Part shown: piece after piece, positions 1 to 6,989 of the stretch
Layout of the letters: the number at the start of each line of letters is the position of its first letter
Numbering within the stretch: the first letter of the stretch is position 1
NCBI GenBank assembly: GCA_002364555.1
Contig: DEYM01000167.1
Coordinates: 52,781-78,562, forward strand
DNA from: Phycisphaerales bacterium UBA3158
GTDB taxonomy: Bacteria; Planctomycetota; Phycisphaerae; Phycisphaerales; SM1A02
Direction of reading: 5' to 3'
DNA: 25,782 nucleotides
Made by a program: the position numbers and the translations under genes
The notes under the pieces: model-generated
What the model was told of the DNA's origin: nothing
Database searches by the model: none
The model's input: the letters and a program-made list of their open reading frames with translations, nothing else

Positions 1-1127
1 GGGAGGCTGGTCATGTCCTCGACTCGACAAAGCAGATGTAGATGACCGGAATCATCGGTCGCCAACTCCACCATTCGACAGGCTGGGCAATGCACTGGCA
101 GCGCATGGATACCGGGAAGATGGGAACTCAACATCGTCGACTTACGGGTATCCCCCTCACTCCTCGCCTTTTCGTGGCCAGAGTCCTCACTCGTGGCCGA
201 AGTCGGCGGCGGCACACTACCGGAGGAGACGGGCACCTCGCGTGACGGCTTGACTGTCGGCTGCATGGGGATCAGCCTCTTGCAATCCGATTCGATCTCG
301 ACTCCATGCGACTCATCAGGCACCGTATTCGACACGGACTCGAACTCGATCATGGCCTGAGCCAGTGAGGCAGGTGTCATCGGACTCTCTTCGAATCGGG
401 AGGAAACCACTCTTGAATTCGAACGATCATCCTCGCGGGATCTTTCCATGACAGGACCGCGGCGAATACGCCTGGCAAGCTCGGCCAGACCGCCATCGTG
501 GTCTGGCACCGCACATGAGGCGACGAGCCCTGTATCGCCCTCGATCTTTCCAATCGCTCCGACAAAGCTGACCCGACGATCAAGATGTCTGGAGGCGGCA
601 TCGATCAAGCGAGTCGCCGTTGCATCCACCTCCGACGGCTCGGAACCCGCGATCACAAGTTCCACCGTGAGTTCATCATCGATCTTCAGATTCTTCAACT
701 GACTGTAGGCACCGACGATGGCAGCCTGATCTCCACCTGTCACCAGTGCGATTCGATCTGGCTCGACGCTTGCAAGGACATCCGAATCGATATTCGAGTC
801 CGGAACCAGCACGATCCTGGAATCTTCCGGAAGATGTTCCAATCTAGAAAGAGTCGATTCATCGAGACTGGCGATTGATGAACCCATGCACTCGAGAAAA
901 AGTGTCTGGTCCTCCTGCCTGGCCACGATGAGCGAATCGCATTCTGGCAAAAGCAAACTGGCGACGGGCAGTCGCCACAATCCAGCCCTCACCGGCAGAT
1001 GCCCCATGAGCAGAACGATGATCTCTGGGCGATGTCGTGACTCGGAGACACCATCGGAACCGCGATCCATGCCCGGTGTCGTCATGCAGGCCGTCAACTG
1101 GTCAATATCGTCTCTGAGCCGGCTCAT
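1..1127 (-). CDS. MinD/FlhG-like protein lacking a P-loop, partial (3' end beyond window)
   Basis: The frame is open from an ATG at 1127 to the window edge, 375 codons without a stop. The ATG overlaps the stop of the upstream ParA gene (ATGA), so the two are probably translationally coupled. Residues about 35-225 read like the second half of a MinD/FlhG ATPase: a strand with LVPDS (107-111), then RIALVTGG (125-132) and AIVGAYSQLKNL (136-147), then ELVIAGSEPSE (156-166) and SFVGAIG (187-193), matching in order the family's 'VTTPEP - AI.DAY - VVN...E' and 'FLG.I' segments. No KGGxGKT motif occurs anywhere, so it is probably a pseudo-ATPase. After about residue 225 there is a long low-complexity, Ser/Pro/Glu-rich linker, then a CPAC pair (347-350) and a further Cys at 367, possibly metal binding. 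The family link is inferred from motif order; the true C-terminus is not visible. Confidence 0.75.
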   Translation of the reverse strand, partial: MSRLRDDIDQLTACMTTPGMDRGSDGVSESRHRPEIIVLLMGHLPVRAGLWRLPVASLLLPECDSLIVARQEDQTLFLECMGSSIASLDESTLSRLEHLPEDSRIVLVPDSNIDSDVLASVEPDRIALVTGGDQAAIVGAYSQLKNLKIDDELTVELVIAGSEPSEVDATATRLIDAASRHLDRRVSFVGAIGKIEGDTGLVASCAVPDHDGGLAELARRIRRGPVMERSREDDRSNSRVVSSRFEESPMTPASLAQAMIEFESVSNTVPDESHGVEIESDCKRLIPMQPTVKPSREVPVSSGSVPPPTSATSEDSGHEKARSEGDTRKSTMLSSHLPGIHALPVHCPACRMVELATDDSGHLHLLCRVEDMTSL

Positions 1128-2311
1128 GCACCATCGATCTCGTCGCCGACGATCAGATGACTGATGGGCTGATTCTGTTCCTGTCCGGAGCTCACGCTGT
1201 TGTACGGATCCCGATGCATACGACCATCCACCGCGATCTGATACCGGTACTCTCCCGGAGGCAGCGCCACGACCGCCTCGAAGAGGCCCGAGTCGGGCTT
1301 GAAGCTCATCGGGGTCGCGGACATCGACCAACCGTTGAAATCACCACAGATGGACATCGACTGATTGGATCCACCAGGCTGCCTGAAACGGATCCCCCGT
1401 TCGGTGACCTCGACACCAAAGGTGACAGGCACAGGATGTTCCTGTCGATTGTCATCCCCTGATTCGACACGCATCGCGATCTCTGCGACTCGTGAATTGG
1501 GATGGTTCTCTCTGACATCCTCCGTGACTTTCAACTGCGAAGGAGGATTCGCCAGCAGCCAGTCGAGAAGCATCTCGACATCATTTCGTGCATCGGAACC
1601 GGGGGCGTGTTCCACAACCGGCTGCCCCAGACTGGCGGCTACCCGAAAGGCCTCGTCCTCACGTATCTGAACAGGAATGAGCAGATCGTCGAAGTGCTGT
1701 CTCAGTGTGGCGAGAATCCTGATCGCCAGAGCCGATGTGGGATCGTAGAGAGTCGGAAGCATGTGACAGTGCAATGGCTTGTTCAGCCTGTGCACCAATG
1801 CCTCTATGGTCTGCCTTTGACGATGAGCACCCTGCATGGCGAAGTAGCCGGTCTCGACTGGAACGATCGCCTCCTGAGCGGCCCTGAGGGCATTGAATGT
1901 GAGCAGTCCTATGGAAGGTGGGCAGTCGATCAGACACAGATCATGTCCGTGGGAGAGGGATTCCAACGCTTGCGAGAGACGCTGGTCACGATCCGCCAGC
2001 CTGGAAAGTTCACCTTCCGAGGAATCCTGGAGTGCCAGCATGATGGTGCTGGGCAACAACGACAGGTTTCTTCCGACCGGCCAGAGTCTGCTGAACGCAT
2101 CGGGATCTGGCTGCTGGGCCAGCATCGCCTCGACGACACCGAACTCGATCCCATCGAGTGGGACGCCCAGACCAGCCGCACAATGCCCCTGAGGGTCCAT
2201 ATCGACCACGAGGGTTCGGATGCCTCTTGAAGCAGCCACGGCACCAAGATTGATGGCGGTTGTGGTCTTGCCACAACCACCCTTCTGATTCACGATTGCG
2301 ATGGTACGCAC
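1124..2311 (-). CDS. ParA/Soj-family ATPase with C-terminal CBM48-like (AMPK-type) domain
   Basis: 395 aa with a GTG start. Residues 1-255 are a ParA ATPase: deviant Walker A KGGCGKTT (10-17), Walker A' VVDMDPQG (35-42) and Walker B LIDCPPS (about 127-133). Such ATPases bind DNA as ATP dimers and position chromosomes, plasmids or protein cargo. After a hydrophilic linker (about 256-295), residues 296-395 form a CBM48/AMPK1-CBM-type beta-sandwich: GDFNGW (323-328), then LPPGEYRYQIAVDG (350-363) and HRDPYN (366-371). By recalled alignment to AMPK beta, the first sugar-contact Trp is kept (W328), but the Lys in YKFFVDG is Gln and the second Trp is Met, so glycogen binding is doubtful and protein binding is possible. 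No ParB or parS is visible nearby, so it may be an orphan ParA with a cargo other than the chromosome. It is coupled to the P-loop-less MinD-like gene downstream. Confidence 0.92.
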   Translation of the reverse strand: MRTIAIVNQKGGCGKTTTAINLGAVAASRGIRTLVVDMDPQGHCAAGLGVPLDGIEFGVVEAMLAQQPDPDAFSRLWPVGRNLSLLPSTIMLALQDSSEGELSRLADRDQRLSQALESLSHGHDLCLIDCPPSIGLLTFNALRAAQEAIVPVETGYFAMQGAHRQRQTIEALVHRLNKPLHCHMLPTLYDPTSALAIRILATLRQHFDDLLIPVQIREDEAFRVAASLGQPVVEHAPGSDARNDVEMLLDWLLANPPSQLKVTEDVRENHPNSRVAEIAMRVESGDDNRQEHPVPVTFGVEVTERGIRFRQPGGSNQSMSICGDFNGWSMSATPMSFKPDSGLFEAVVALPPGEYRYQIAVDGRMHRDPYNSVSSGQEQNQPISHLIVGDEIDGA

Positions 2312-2412
2312 GGTGGTATTGATCCCAGTTGCTGCGGAACTGTACTGATAGCCAATTCCTTATCGGCCTCGTCAGACTTGCTGCTTGAACCGGGATCCCG
2401 ATCTCATCACTC

Positions 2413-3513
2413 TCAGACAGCCCCGACGACCTCCCAGGCCCTCTGCACCACATCCATGGGGACATCGTCGTGAATGGAAACGCCGTTCGAATCGGGAAGC
2501 ACGAGACGCAGTTGACCATCATGGGCTTTCTTGTCGAATCGCATCGTCTGGATGAGCTGAGCTGCGGGGATCGGGGAGGAAAGGCGGCTCGGCAGCCCTA
2601 CCAACTCGATGATTGATCGCATGCGATCGACTCTGTCGACCTCGATCATTCCCAGCTCCAGGGCGCAAGTAGCTGCTGCAACAAGACCAATGGCCACGGC
2701 TTCACCGTGCCTCAGATCCAATGATCCAATCGGTTCAATGGCATGGGCGAAGGTATGCCCGAGATTCAAGGATGCCCGTACGCCACTTTCACGTTCATCA
2801 TTCTCGATGACCGAGATCTTGATCTGGACCGCCTGGTGAATCAGCCTTTCGAGACAGTCCGGCTCGGCGGCAAGAATGCCCACGCGATCGGATTCGATGA
2901 GATCAAGCATCGATGGGTCGGCGATCATGGCATGCTTGATGCATTCACCCAGTCCACATCGCAATTCACGTTGATCCAGCGTCTTGAGAACCAGGGGGTC
3001 CATGAGTACCGCTTCAGGCTGCCAGAAGGCACCCGCCAGATTCTTCCCAATTCCGCCTCCATCAGGCAGTGGCAGATTGACTCCCGTCTTGCCTCCCACC
3101 GAAGCATCCACCATGGCCAGAAGCGTCGTCGGAATCTGAACAAGGGAAATTCCACGCATGTAGGAAGCCGCCACGAATCCGGCGACATCACCGGTGATGC
3201 CGCCACCAACCGCCGCGATCAGCCCACCCCTGTCCAATCCGGCCACGAGGCAATCATCCAGAAGTCCACCGACGGTTTCCAATCGCTTGCTGGCTTCAGA
3301 GGCCTCGAGATCGACTGCCTGCATGTTCCATTCCGACGAGAAGCCTTCCATGAGTGACTGTCCATGCAGAGGCCGAACCTTGTCGTCGAACACAACCAGT
3401 CCATGACGACCGCCATGAATGTCCTTCAGACGTTCACCGATCTGAGGAAACAAACCGGCCTCGATCATCACGGGATACGATCCGCCTGGTACCGACACAT
3501 TCAAATCGATCAT
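2413..3513 (-). CDS. aroB: 3-dehydroquinate synthase
   Basis: 366 aa, full length for the family. AroB converts DAHP to 3-dehydroquinate, the second step of the shikimate pathway to aromatic amino acids, in the cytoplasm using NAD+ and a divalent metal. Visible hallmarks are GGGITGDVAGF (103-113), IPTTLLAMVDASVGGKTGVN (127-146), E190 in LGECIKH, H253 in LGHTFAHAIE and H269 in LRHGEAVAIG; E190, H253 and H269 fit the metal-ligand triad. Its ATG overlaps the stop of the upstream membrane-protein gene by 4 nt, so it is probably co-translated with it. About 100 nt separate it from the ParA gene downstream. No sign of damage. Confidence 0.97.
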   Translation of the reverse strand: MIDLNVSVPGGSYPVMIEAGLFPQIGERLKDIHGGRHGLVVFDDKVRPLHGQSLMEGFSSEWNMQAVDLEASEASKRLETVGGLLDDCLVAGLDRGGLIAAVGGGITGDVAGFVAASYMRGISLVQIPTTLLAMVDASVGGKTGVNLPLPDGGGIGKNLAGAFWQPEAVLMDPLVLKTLDQRELRCGLGECIKHAMIADPSMLDLIESDRVGILAAEPDCLERLIHQAVQIKISVIENDERESGVRASLNLGHTFAHAIEPIGSLDLRHGEAVAIGLVAAATCALELGMIEVDRVDRMRSIIELVGLPSRLSSPIPAAQLIQTMRFDKKAHDGQLRLVLPDSNGVSIHDDVPMDVVQRAWEVVGAV

Positions 3514-4274
3514 GAACCTCTCCTCTCGTTCTGGGCGCGTAGTTCCTCCAACGCAGCGACAGGGTCGTCGGAAACGGGTGTTCCTTTTTCAATCACGCGT
3601 GCCTCTCTTGCCGAATACTGCCATCCCTGGCGTCTGGCGAAGACCATGACGGCCAATCCAACGATGACGAGAAGTCCCATGAATCCAAGCAGCATGAGGA
3701 TATCCATTTGTTCCCAGACCATCGTCTCCACTCGTCCTGCTGCCAATGGACTGACACCGAAAAAAGTCGGATAGGCTCTCAAACGACCATCTCTGGATCG
3801 AACCTCGATGTTTCTGAAGAACCTCGCATCGATGGAGATCACTCGACCATCACCCGCGAAACCCGAGGCCTGTGATCTCGGGAGATAGACGATGACCGGT
3901 TCACCAGACACCAGTCGTACCATCCACTCCTCGATGGCTTGATGAGGCCGTGTCATTTGTCTTGTCTCGAGCAGTCGGCCTCGAATTCTGAAGACATCAC
4001 CTCGAGCGTCGTCGGGAGAGGCAAGCAGTGAATCCAACTGCAGTCGAATTCGCACCGGCTCATCCGATTGGCTGTTCGAATTGCTGGCTTCGATCACATA
4101 CCCGGCCATCAGTTCAAAGGCATCACCTTGAACATCGGGACCATCCTGAACCAGATTGAGAATCTGAGCCGTCTGCGAATCGAGCCTTGGCAAATTTGCA
4201 GAAGCCTCCTGATTCAAAAGAATCGGAAGGCAGATGACAAACCACACGATGGCTGGAATGACCTGGATAGTCAC
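3510..4274 (-). CDS. Bitopic membrane protein of unknown function, coupled to aroB
   Basis: 254 aa from a GTG at 4274, which is preceded by GAGG at a 6-nt spacing. A longer in-frame TTG start at 4322 would almost touch the tRNA gene and lacks this site, so I prefer the GTG. From this start, residues about 5-25 look like a signal peptide or anchor (QVIPAIVWFVICLPILL then EASA). A soluble, beta-rich, probably extracytoplasmic part follows to about residue 190. A second membrane segment (MDILMLLGFMGLLVIVGLAV) sits near 198-218, followed by a basic cytoplasmic tail (VFARRQGW). The stop overlaps the aroB start (ATGA). I do not recognise a family; the operon link to aroB may be only translational economy. 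Confidence 0.8.
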   Translation of the reverse strand: MTIQVIPAIVWFVICLPILLNQEASANLPRLDSQTAQILNLVQDGPDVQGDAFELMAGYVIEASNSNSQSDEPVRIRLQLDSLLASPDDARGDVFRIRGRLLETRQMTRPHQAIEEWMVRLVSGEPVIVYLPRSQASGFAGDGRVISIDARFFRNIEVRSRDGRLRAYPTFFGVSPLAAGRVETMVWEQMDILMLLGFMGLLVIVGLAVMVFARRQGWQYSAREARVIEKGTPVSDDPVAALEELRAQNERRGS

Positions 4275-4323
4275 TCCACGCCTCGTGAACAAAGCGTCAA
4301 ATGACAGGTGCAAAGCGAGCAAA

Positions 4324-4398
4324 CGACCCCAAGGGGATTCGAACCCCTGTTCTCAGGATGAAAACCTGATGTCCTGGACCTGACTAGACGATGGGGTC
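4324..4398 (-). tRNA. tRNA-Glu (anticodon UUC)
   Basis: Reading the minus strand from 4398, the acceptor arm GACCCCA pairs with UGGGGUC near the 3' end. The D-arm region reads UCUAGUCAGGUCCAGGA, typical of bacterial tRNA-Glu. The anticodon stem UCAGG/CCUGA encloses UUUUCAU, giving anticodon UUC, and the T-arm is AGGGG-UUCGAAU-CCCCU. The last base, 4324, is the discriminator G. CCA is not encoded, so it must be added by the nucleotidyltransferase. It lies just upstream of the bitopic membrane-protein gene on the same strand. Confidence 0.96.
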
Positions 4399-4409
4399 AG
4401 GAGAAACGA

Positions 4410-4438
4410 ATCGTACGCAAATCCCTCTCCGGCTTCAA
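4410..4438 (-). promoter_or_regulatory. Sigma70-type promoter of tRNA-Glu
   Basis: On the minus strand TTGAAG (4433-4438) and TACGAT (4410-4415) are separated by 17 nt; each matches 4 of 6 consensus bases. The mature tRNA 5' end (4398) lies 12 nt after the -10 box, leaving a leader of only a few bases for RNase P. Inferred from sequence alone. Confidence 0.5.
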
Positions 4439-4487
4439 ATCGCCAGCAGACCAAATTCGCCCAGAGCCCTGCTAGCCTGCACCTGCC

Positions 4488-5153
4488 ATGACTGAACCAA
4501 GGCCACAAAGAACGATCTTCTGCCCACTGGAAATAGAGGCCAAAGGCCTCAAAAAACATGGTGTGGAGGATTCCATCACGATTTCAGGCCCAGGGGCCCA
4601 GTCTGTTGAAAAAGCTGTTCGAGATGCTTCTGGAGGTCCTGTTCACCGGCACTTCATTCTGGCTGGCCTCGCCGGCGGATTAAACCCCAAGATTCTTTCC
4701 GGAGAGGCCTTCTGGATCAGCAGGATTCTGGATAGTGACGCCAACACTTTGGCGATGGATGAGTCGGTGAATCCCGAGAGCGGCTCGAGAGCGAGCATCC
4801 ACATGGTCAATACCCCCCTCTTTAGCCCTGAGGACAAGCGAAAACTGCATGAAGCCTCCAAGGCCGATCTGGTCGACATGGAAGCCTGGGCATTTGCTCA
4901 GGCCTGTGAGAAGCTTGGAATCAAATGGTCCATCATCCGGGGAGTCAGTGACGATTCATCTGAAAATCTCCCTCCGGGCACTGATTCACTCGTGGACCAG
5001 AGCGGCTCATCCAGACCATGGAGAATCGCGACCTACCTGCTCACCCGACCATGGAGAATTCCCGCCCTGACACGCCTCTCAGGGCGAACGAGCCGAGCGT
5101 TGGAAAATGTTGCTTGTGAACTCAGAAAGTTGAGCGGATCAACTGGTCTGTGA
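4488..5153 (+). CDS. Purine/MTA-SAH nucleosidase-like phosphorylase superfamily protein
   Basis: 221 aa. The fold signature of the PNP/UDP phosphorylase and MTA/SAH nucleosidase superfamily is present: PLEIEAKGL (13-21, with E17 in the place of the usual N-terminal 'E..A' segment), GLAGGLNP (60-67), DMEAWAFAQA (130-139, the ribose-binding ME pair) and RGVSDD (151-156, with the catalytic Asp position). It therefore probably cleaves or phosphorolyses an N-glycosidic bond of a nucleoside or related ribosyl compound. The closest functional relatives by motif are MTA/SAH nucleosidase, futalosine hydrolase and hopanoid-associated phosphorylase (HpnG); I cannot choose among them. It is transcribed divergently from tRNA-Glu and has no obvious operon partner. 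No squalene or hopene gene is visible in the window. Confidence 0.8.
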   Translation: MTEPRPQRTIFCPLEIEAKGLKKHGVEDSITISGPGAQSVEKAVRDASGGPVHRHFILAGLAGGLNPKILSGEAFWISRILDSDANTLAMDESVNPESGSRASIHMVNTPLFSPEDKRKLHEASKADLVDMEAWAFAQACEKLGIKWSIIRGVSDDSSENLPPGTDSLVDQSGSSRPWRIATYLLTRPWRIPALTRLSGRTSRALENVACELRKLSGSTGL

Positions 5154-5207
5154 ATCGGCTTCTACCAGCCATTTTACCAGCAGCACCTCGCTCAATATTC
5201 CACTAAG

Positions 5208-5240
5208 TTGTTTGTTATTAGCATCTTATGTCGATATCTG
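5208..5240 (+). promoter_or_regulatory. Weak candidate promoter before the hairpin array
   Basis: TTGTTA (5212-5217) and TATCTG (5235-5240) are 17 nt apart, which would start transcription close to the first hairpin at 5245. The match is poor and the surrounding AT-rich bases allow other pairings (TTGTTT at 5208), so this is only suggestive. Confidence 0.25.
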
Positions 5241-5244
5241 AGAA

Positions 5245-5409
5245 AGCGGTCTAATCAGATTGACCGCTGACTGGGGTAGTCGCTACCGTATTCACACGAC
5301 GGTCTTGAACCGTCATTTGGAATAGATCATCAGTCTTCAAACCGCGGATTAACTCCGTGGCGCGCCGCCGTCTGGAAGTGTCGGAGCTTCAGACGGCGGT
5401 CTTTTTTTT
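5245..5409 (+). ncRNA. Candidate structured small RNA: five successive hairpins ending in a terminator
   Basis: Five local inverted repeats follow one another with little spacing. H1 pairs AGCGGTC (5245-5251) with GACCGCT (5262-5268). H2 pairs GGTAG (5275-5279) with CTACC (5283-5287). H3 pairs GACGGT (5298-5303) with ACCGTC (5309-5314). H4 pairs CCGCGG (5342-5347) with CCGTGG (5355-5360), including one G-U. H5 is the terminator stem followed by a T-run. No protein frame of note covers the stretch and codon-like structure is absent. It could be an independent small RNA of about 165 nt or the structured 3' UTR of the nucleosidase gene ending at 5153. It does not resemble tmRNA, SRP RNA, RNase P RNA or 6S RNA to my eye. 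Strand is set by the T-run. Confidence 0.5.
5364..5409 (+). terminator. Rho-independent terminator
   Basis: CCGCCGTCTG (5365-5374) pairs perfectly with CAGACGGCGG (5390-5399) across a 15-nt loop that can itself pair partly (AAG/CTT). The stem is followed by TC and then a run of eight or more T. This is the clearest intrinsic terminator in the window, on the plus strand. Confidence 0.88.
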
Positions 5410-5628
5410 GGTCCATGTAGACCAGCCTTGCGTGGGTCCGAATGAGTTATCGGAATCAGTAGATTCCATGTTTTTCACAGCAGGACTTGTCTGGGACTTC
5501 AATAGTGCCGATGCGACGTTTTAGGCACTTCAGATGAGTTTCATCACAAGACGAATGATCTTCAACCTGATAGCCTGCCATGACTATCCAAGCCCCCGGG
5601 AAGGGGCCCAGACGCGAGGAATTCGATC
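5410..5628 (+). other. Intergenic stretch without a recognised gene
   Basis: Between the terminator and the lipid A deacylase-like gene I see only very short frames with no family resemblance and no convincing -35/-10 pair. A small 5-bp hairpin, GCCCC (5592-5596) with GGGGC (5603-5607), sits in the presumed leader about 20 nt before the start codon at 5629. GCGAGGA (5614-5620) is the ribosome binding site of the next gene. Confidence 0.5.
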
Positions 5629-6378
5629 ATGTTTCTGATGATGACACTGACCCTTTCAAGTGTGCTTGCAGCATCTCCACAGCCGGCTCAGAAGGCCACT
5701 ACTGGCTTTCGTCTTGAAACAACGACCAATGCCTCCCATCTAGCCGCCTCCCTGAGTCACCTTCGAGTGGCTCCAGCAGCCTTCCAGGACGATATGGATA
5801 GTTCACAAGGTTCGGATCCCAACATGGATCTTTCGGCATCGAGCGACCCCATGAATCAGTCCTCCTCCACGAGTGACTCCATCGATGGTGGAAGTGAAGC
5901 CGTACCGGTCTTTGGTGCCGAAGGCTCCATGCGATGGACCATCCATGGTGGCTGGGGCATCGACGTCCATGGCTCCAATCAGGAAATCCAGGGCGGCGTG
6001 GGCATGCAGTACTTCATCGTCGATGGATTCGCCTTCGCTCCGGAAGTGAATCTCTGGGGATTCTTCCAGACGGGCCCTGATGCATTTGGTGGCAGCCTCG
6101 ATCTGATGTTCGAGTGGCACTTCATCCGTCAGACCACATGGTCCCTCTATGGAGACTTCGGTATCGGTCTTCTTGGAACGACCGCCAACGTGCCCTACAA
6201 CGGTTCGGAATTCAACTTCACGCCGCAGGCCGGCCTTGGCGTGACCTTCGACATCGGCAACAACAATCGTTGGTATGCGGGCGTTCGATGGCATCACATC
6301 TCGAATGCCAGTCTCTACGAGGACAACCCCGGCCGTGACAGCATTCTCCTGTACACGGGCATCAATTTCCCGTTCTAG
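5629..6378 (+). CDS. PagL-like lipid A 3-O-deacylase / acyloxyacyl hydrolase
   Basis: 249 aa with GAGGA before the ATG. Residues 1-15 (MFLMMTLTLSSVLAA) are a likely signal peptide, followed by a low-complexity Ser/Asp/Met segment (about 45-95) and a C-terminal beta-barrel of roughly 150 residues ending in an aromatic residue (INFPF), as outer-membrane barrels do. The diagnostic end is HHISNAS (222-228) and NPGRDS (233-238). By recalled alignment to Pseudomonas PagL (H126, S128, E140) the triad would be H223, S225 and D237, with Asp replacing the usual Glu. Members trim acyl chains from lipid A in the outer membrane. The call is good at family level; activity is uncertain because of the Asp, and a planctomycete substrate is not established. 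Confidence 0.8.
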   Translation: MFLMMTLTLSSVLAASPQPAQKATTGFRLETTTNASHLAASLSHLRVAPAAFQDDMDSSQGSDPNMDLSASSDPMNQSSSTSDSIDGGSEAVPVFGAEGSMRWTIHGGWGIDVHGSNQEIQGGVGMQYFIVDGFAFAPEVNLWGFFQTGPDAFGGSLDLMFEWHFIRQTTWSLYGDFGIGLLGTTANVPYNGSEFNFTPQAGLGVTFDIGNNNRWYAGVRWHHISNASLYEDNPGRDSILLYTGINFPF

Positions 6379-6431
6379 GTGACGACACGTCGCGCCGGAC
6401 GGTGTAACCGCTCACTTGCCAACAGCATGAC

Positions 6432-6899
6432 TCAGGGCATCGTCGAGGTCTTCTGTCCCTCGCCGTTTTCGGTCGATACGGTTCCTGCTCCAGTCAGGCT
6501 CGTCGCCAGCGAGACGAGCGTCTGCCCCTTGTTGTTCCTGGTCTGAAGCGCGCCACTTCCATGCTCGTTGACTCCGATGAGGACAAGGGTCCTCTTCTGC
6601 CTGTCGAGGATCGAAACAGTCCCGCCTTCCAGATGAGCCATCAACTCGACAAGGCGATGTCCGTCACGGTGCCCGATGCCAACCACTCCACCAGCCTTGT
6701 TCGAACCCAGCTCGACGACTGTCTGGCCTTCGCCATTGACGACCTCGAACTTCTTCGCCTTGATCACGTCGGGGACGACTTGAAGCGTGGTTGCAGCGAG
6801 AAGCCCCGCGGCGACAACCAGAGCGAGAACGCCCAGAAGCATTCGTTTCAGTATGCGGACCTGGGATTCAAGCGATTCGATTCTGCCATCGATAGTCAT
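6432..6899 (-). CDS. Single-pass membrane protein with beta-repeat domain, unknown function
   Basis: 155 aa from the ATG at 6899, chosen because AGGAG lies 8 nt upstream; an in-frame ATG at 6944 adds 15 residues with no comparable site. Residues 4-18 (DGRIESLESQVRILK) form a short coiled coil, and 19-38 a membrane segment (MLLGVLALVVAAGLLAATTL). The rest is built of about four imperfect repeats of 22-24 residues, each with a G/N-rich turn followed by a hydrophobic strand (GEGQTVVELG, DGHRLVELM, QKRTLVLIG, NKGQTLVSLA). This suggests a beta-solenoid or trimeric beta-spiral outside the membrane. It converges with the lipid A deacylase-like gene. Function unknown. Confidence 0.8.
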   Translation of the reverse strand: MTIDGRIESLESQVRILKRMLLGVLALVVAAGLLAATTLQVVPDVIKAKKFEVVNGEGQTVVELGSNKAGGVVGIGHRDGHRLVELMAHLEGGTVSILDRQKRTLVLIGVNEHGSGALQTRNNKGQTLVSLATSLTGAGTVSTENGEGQKTSTMP

Positions 6900-6989
6900 A
6901 GCGGAGTGCTCCTGAAGAAGGGATGCACACACCTTAGGACACATTGACTTTCGAGGAGTTGACCCGCCAACAACGAATCAGAGGAGCTC

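Noticed and set aside
2391..2400. Perfect palindrome CGGGATCCCG between aroB and the ParA gene
   Set aside because: Only 10 bp, no T-run and no repeated copies, so neither a terminator nor a parS-like site can be supported.
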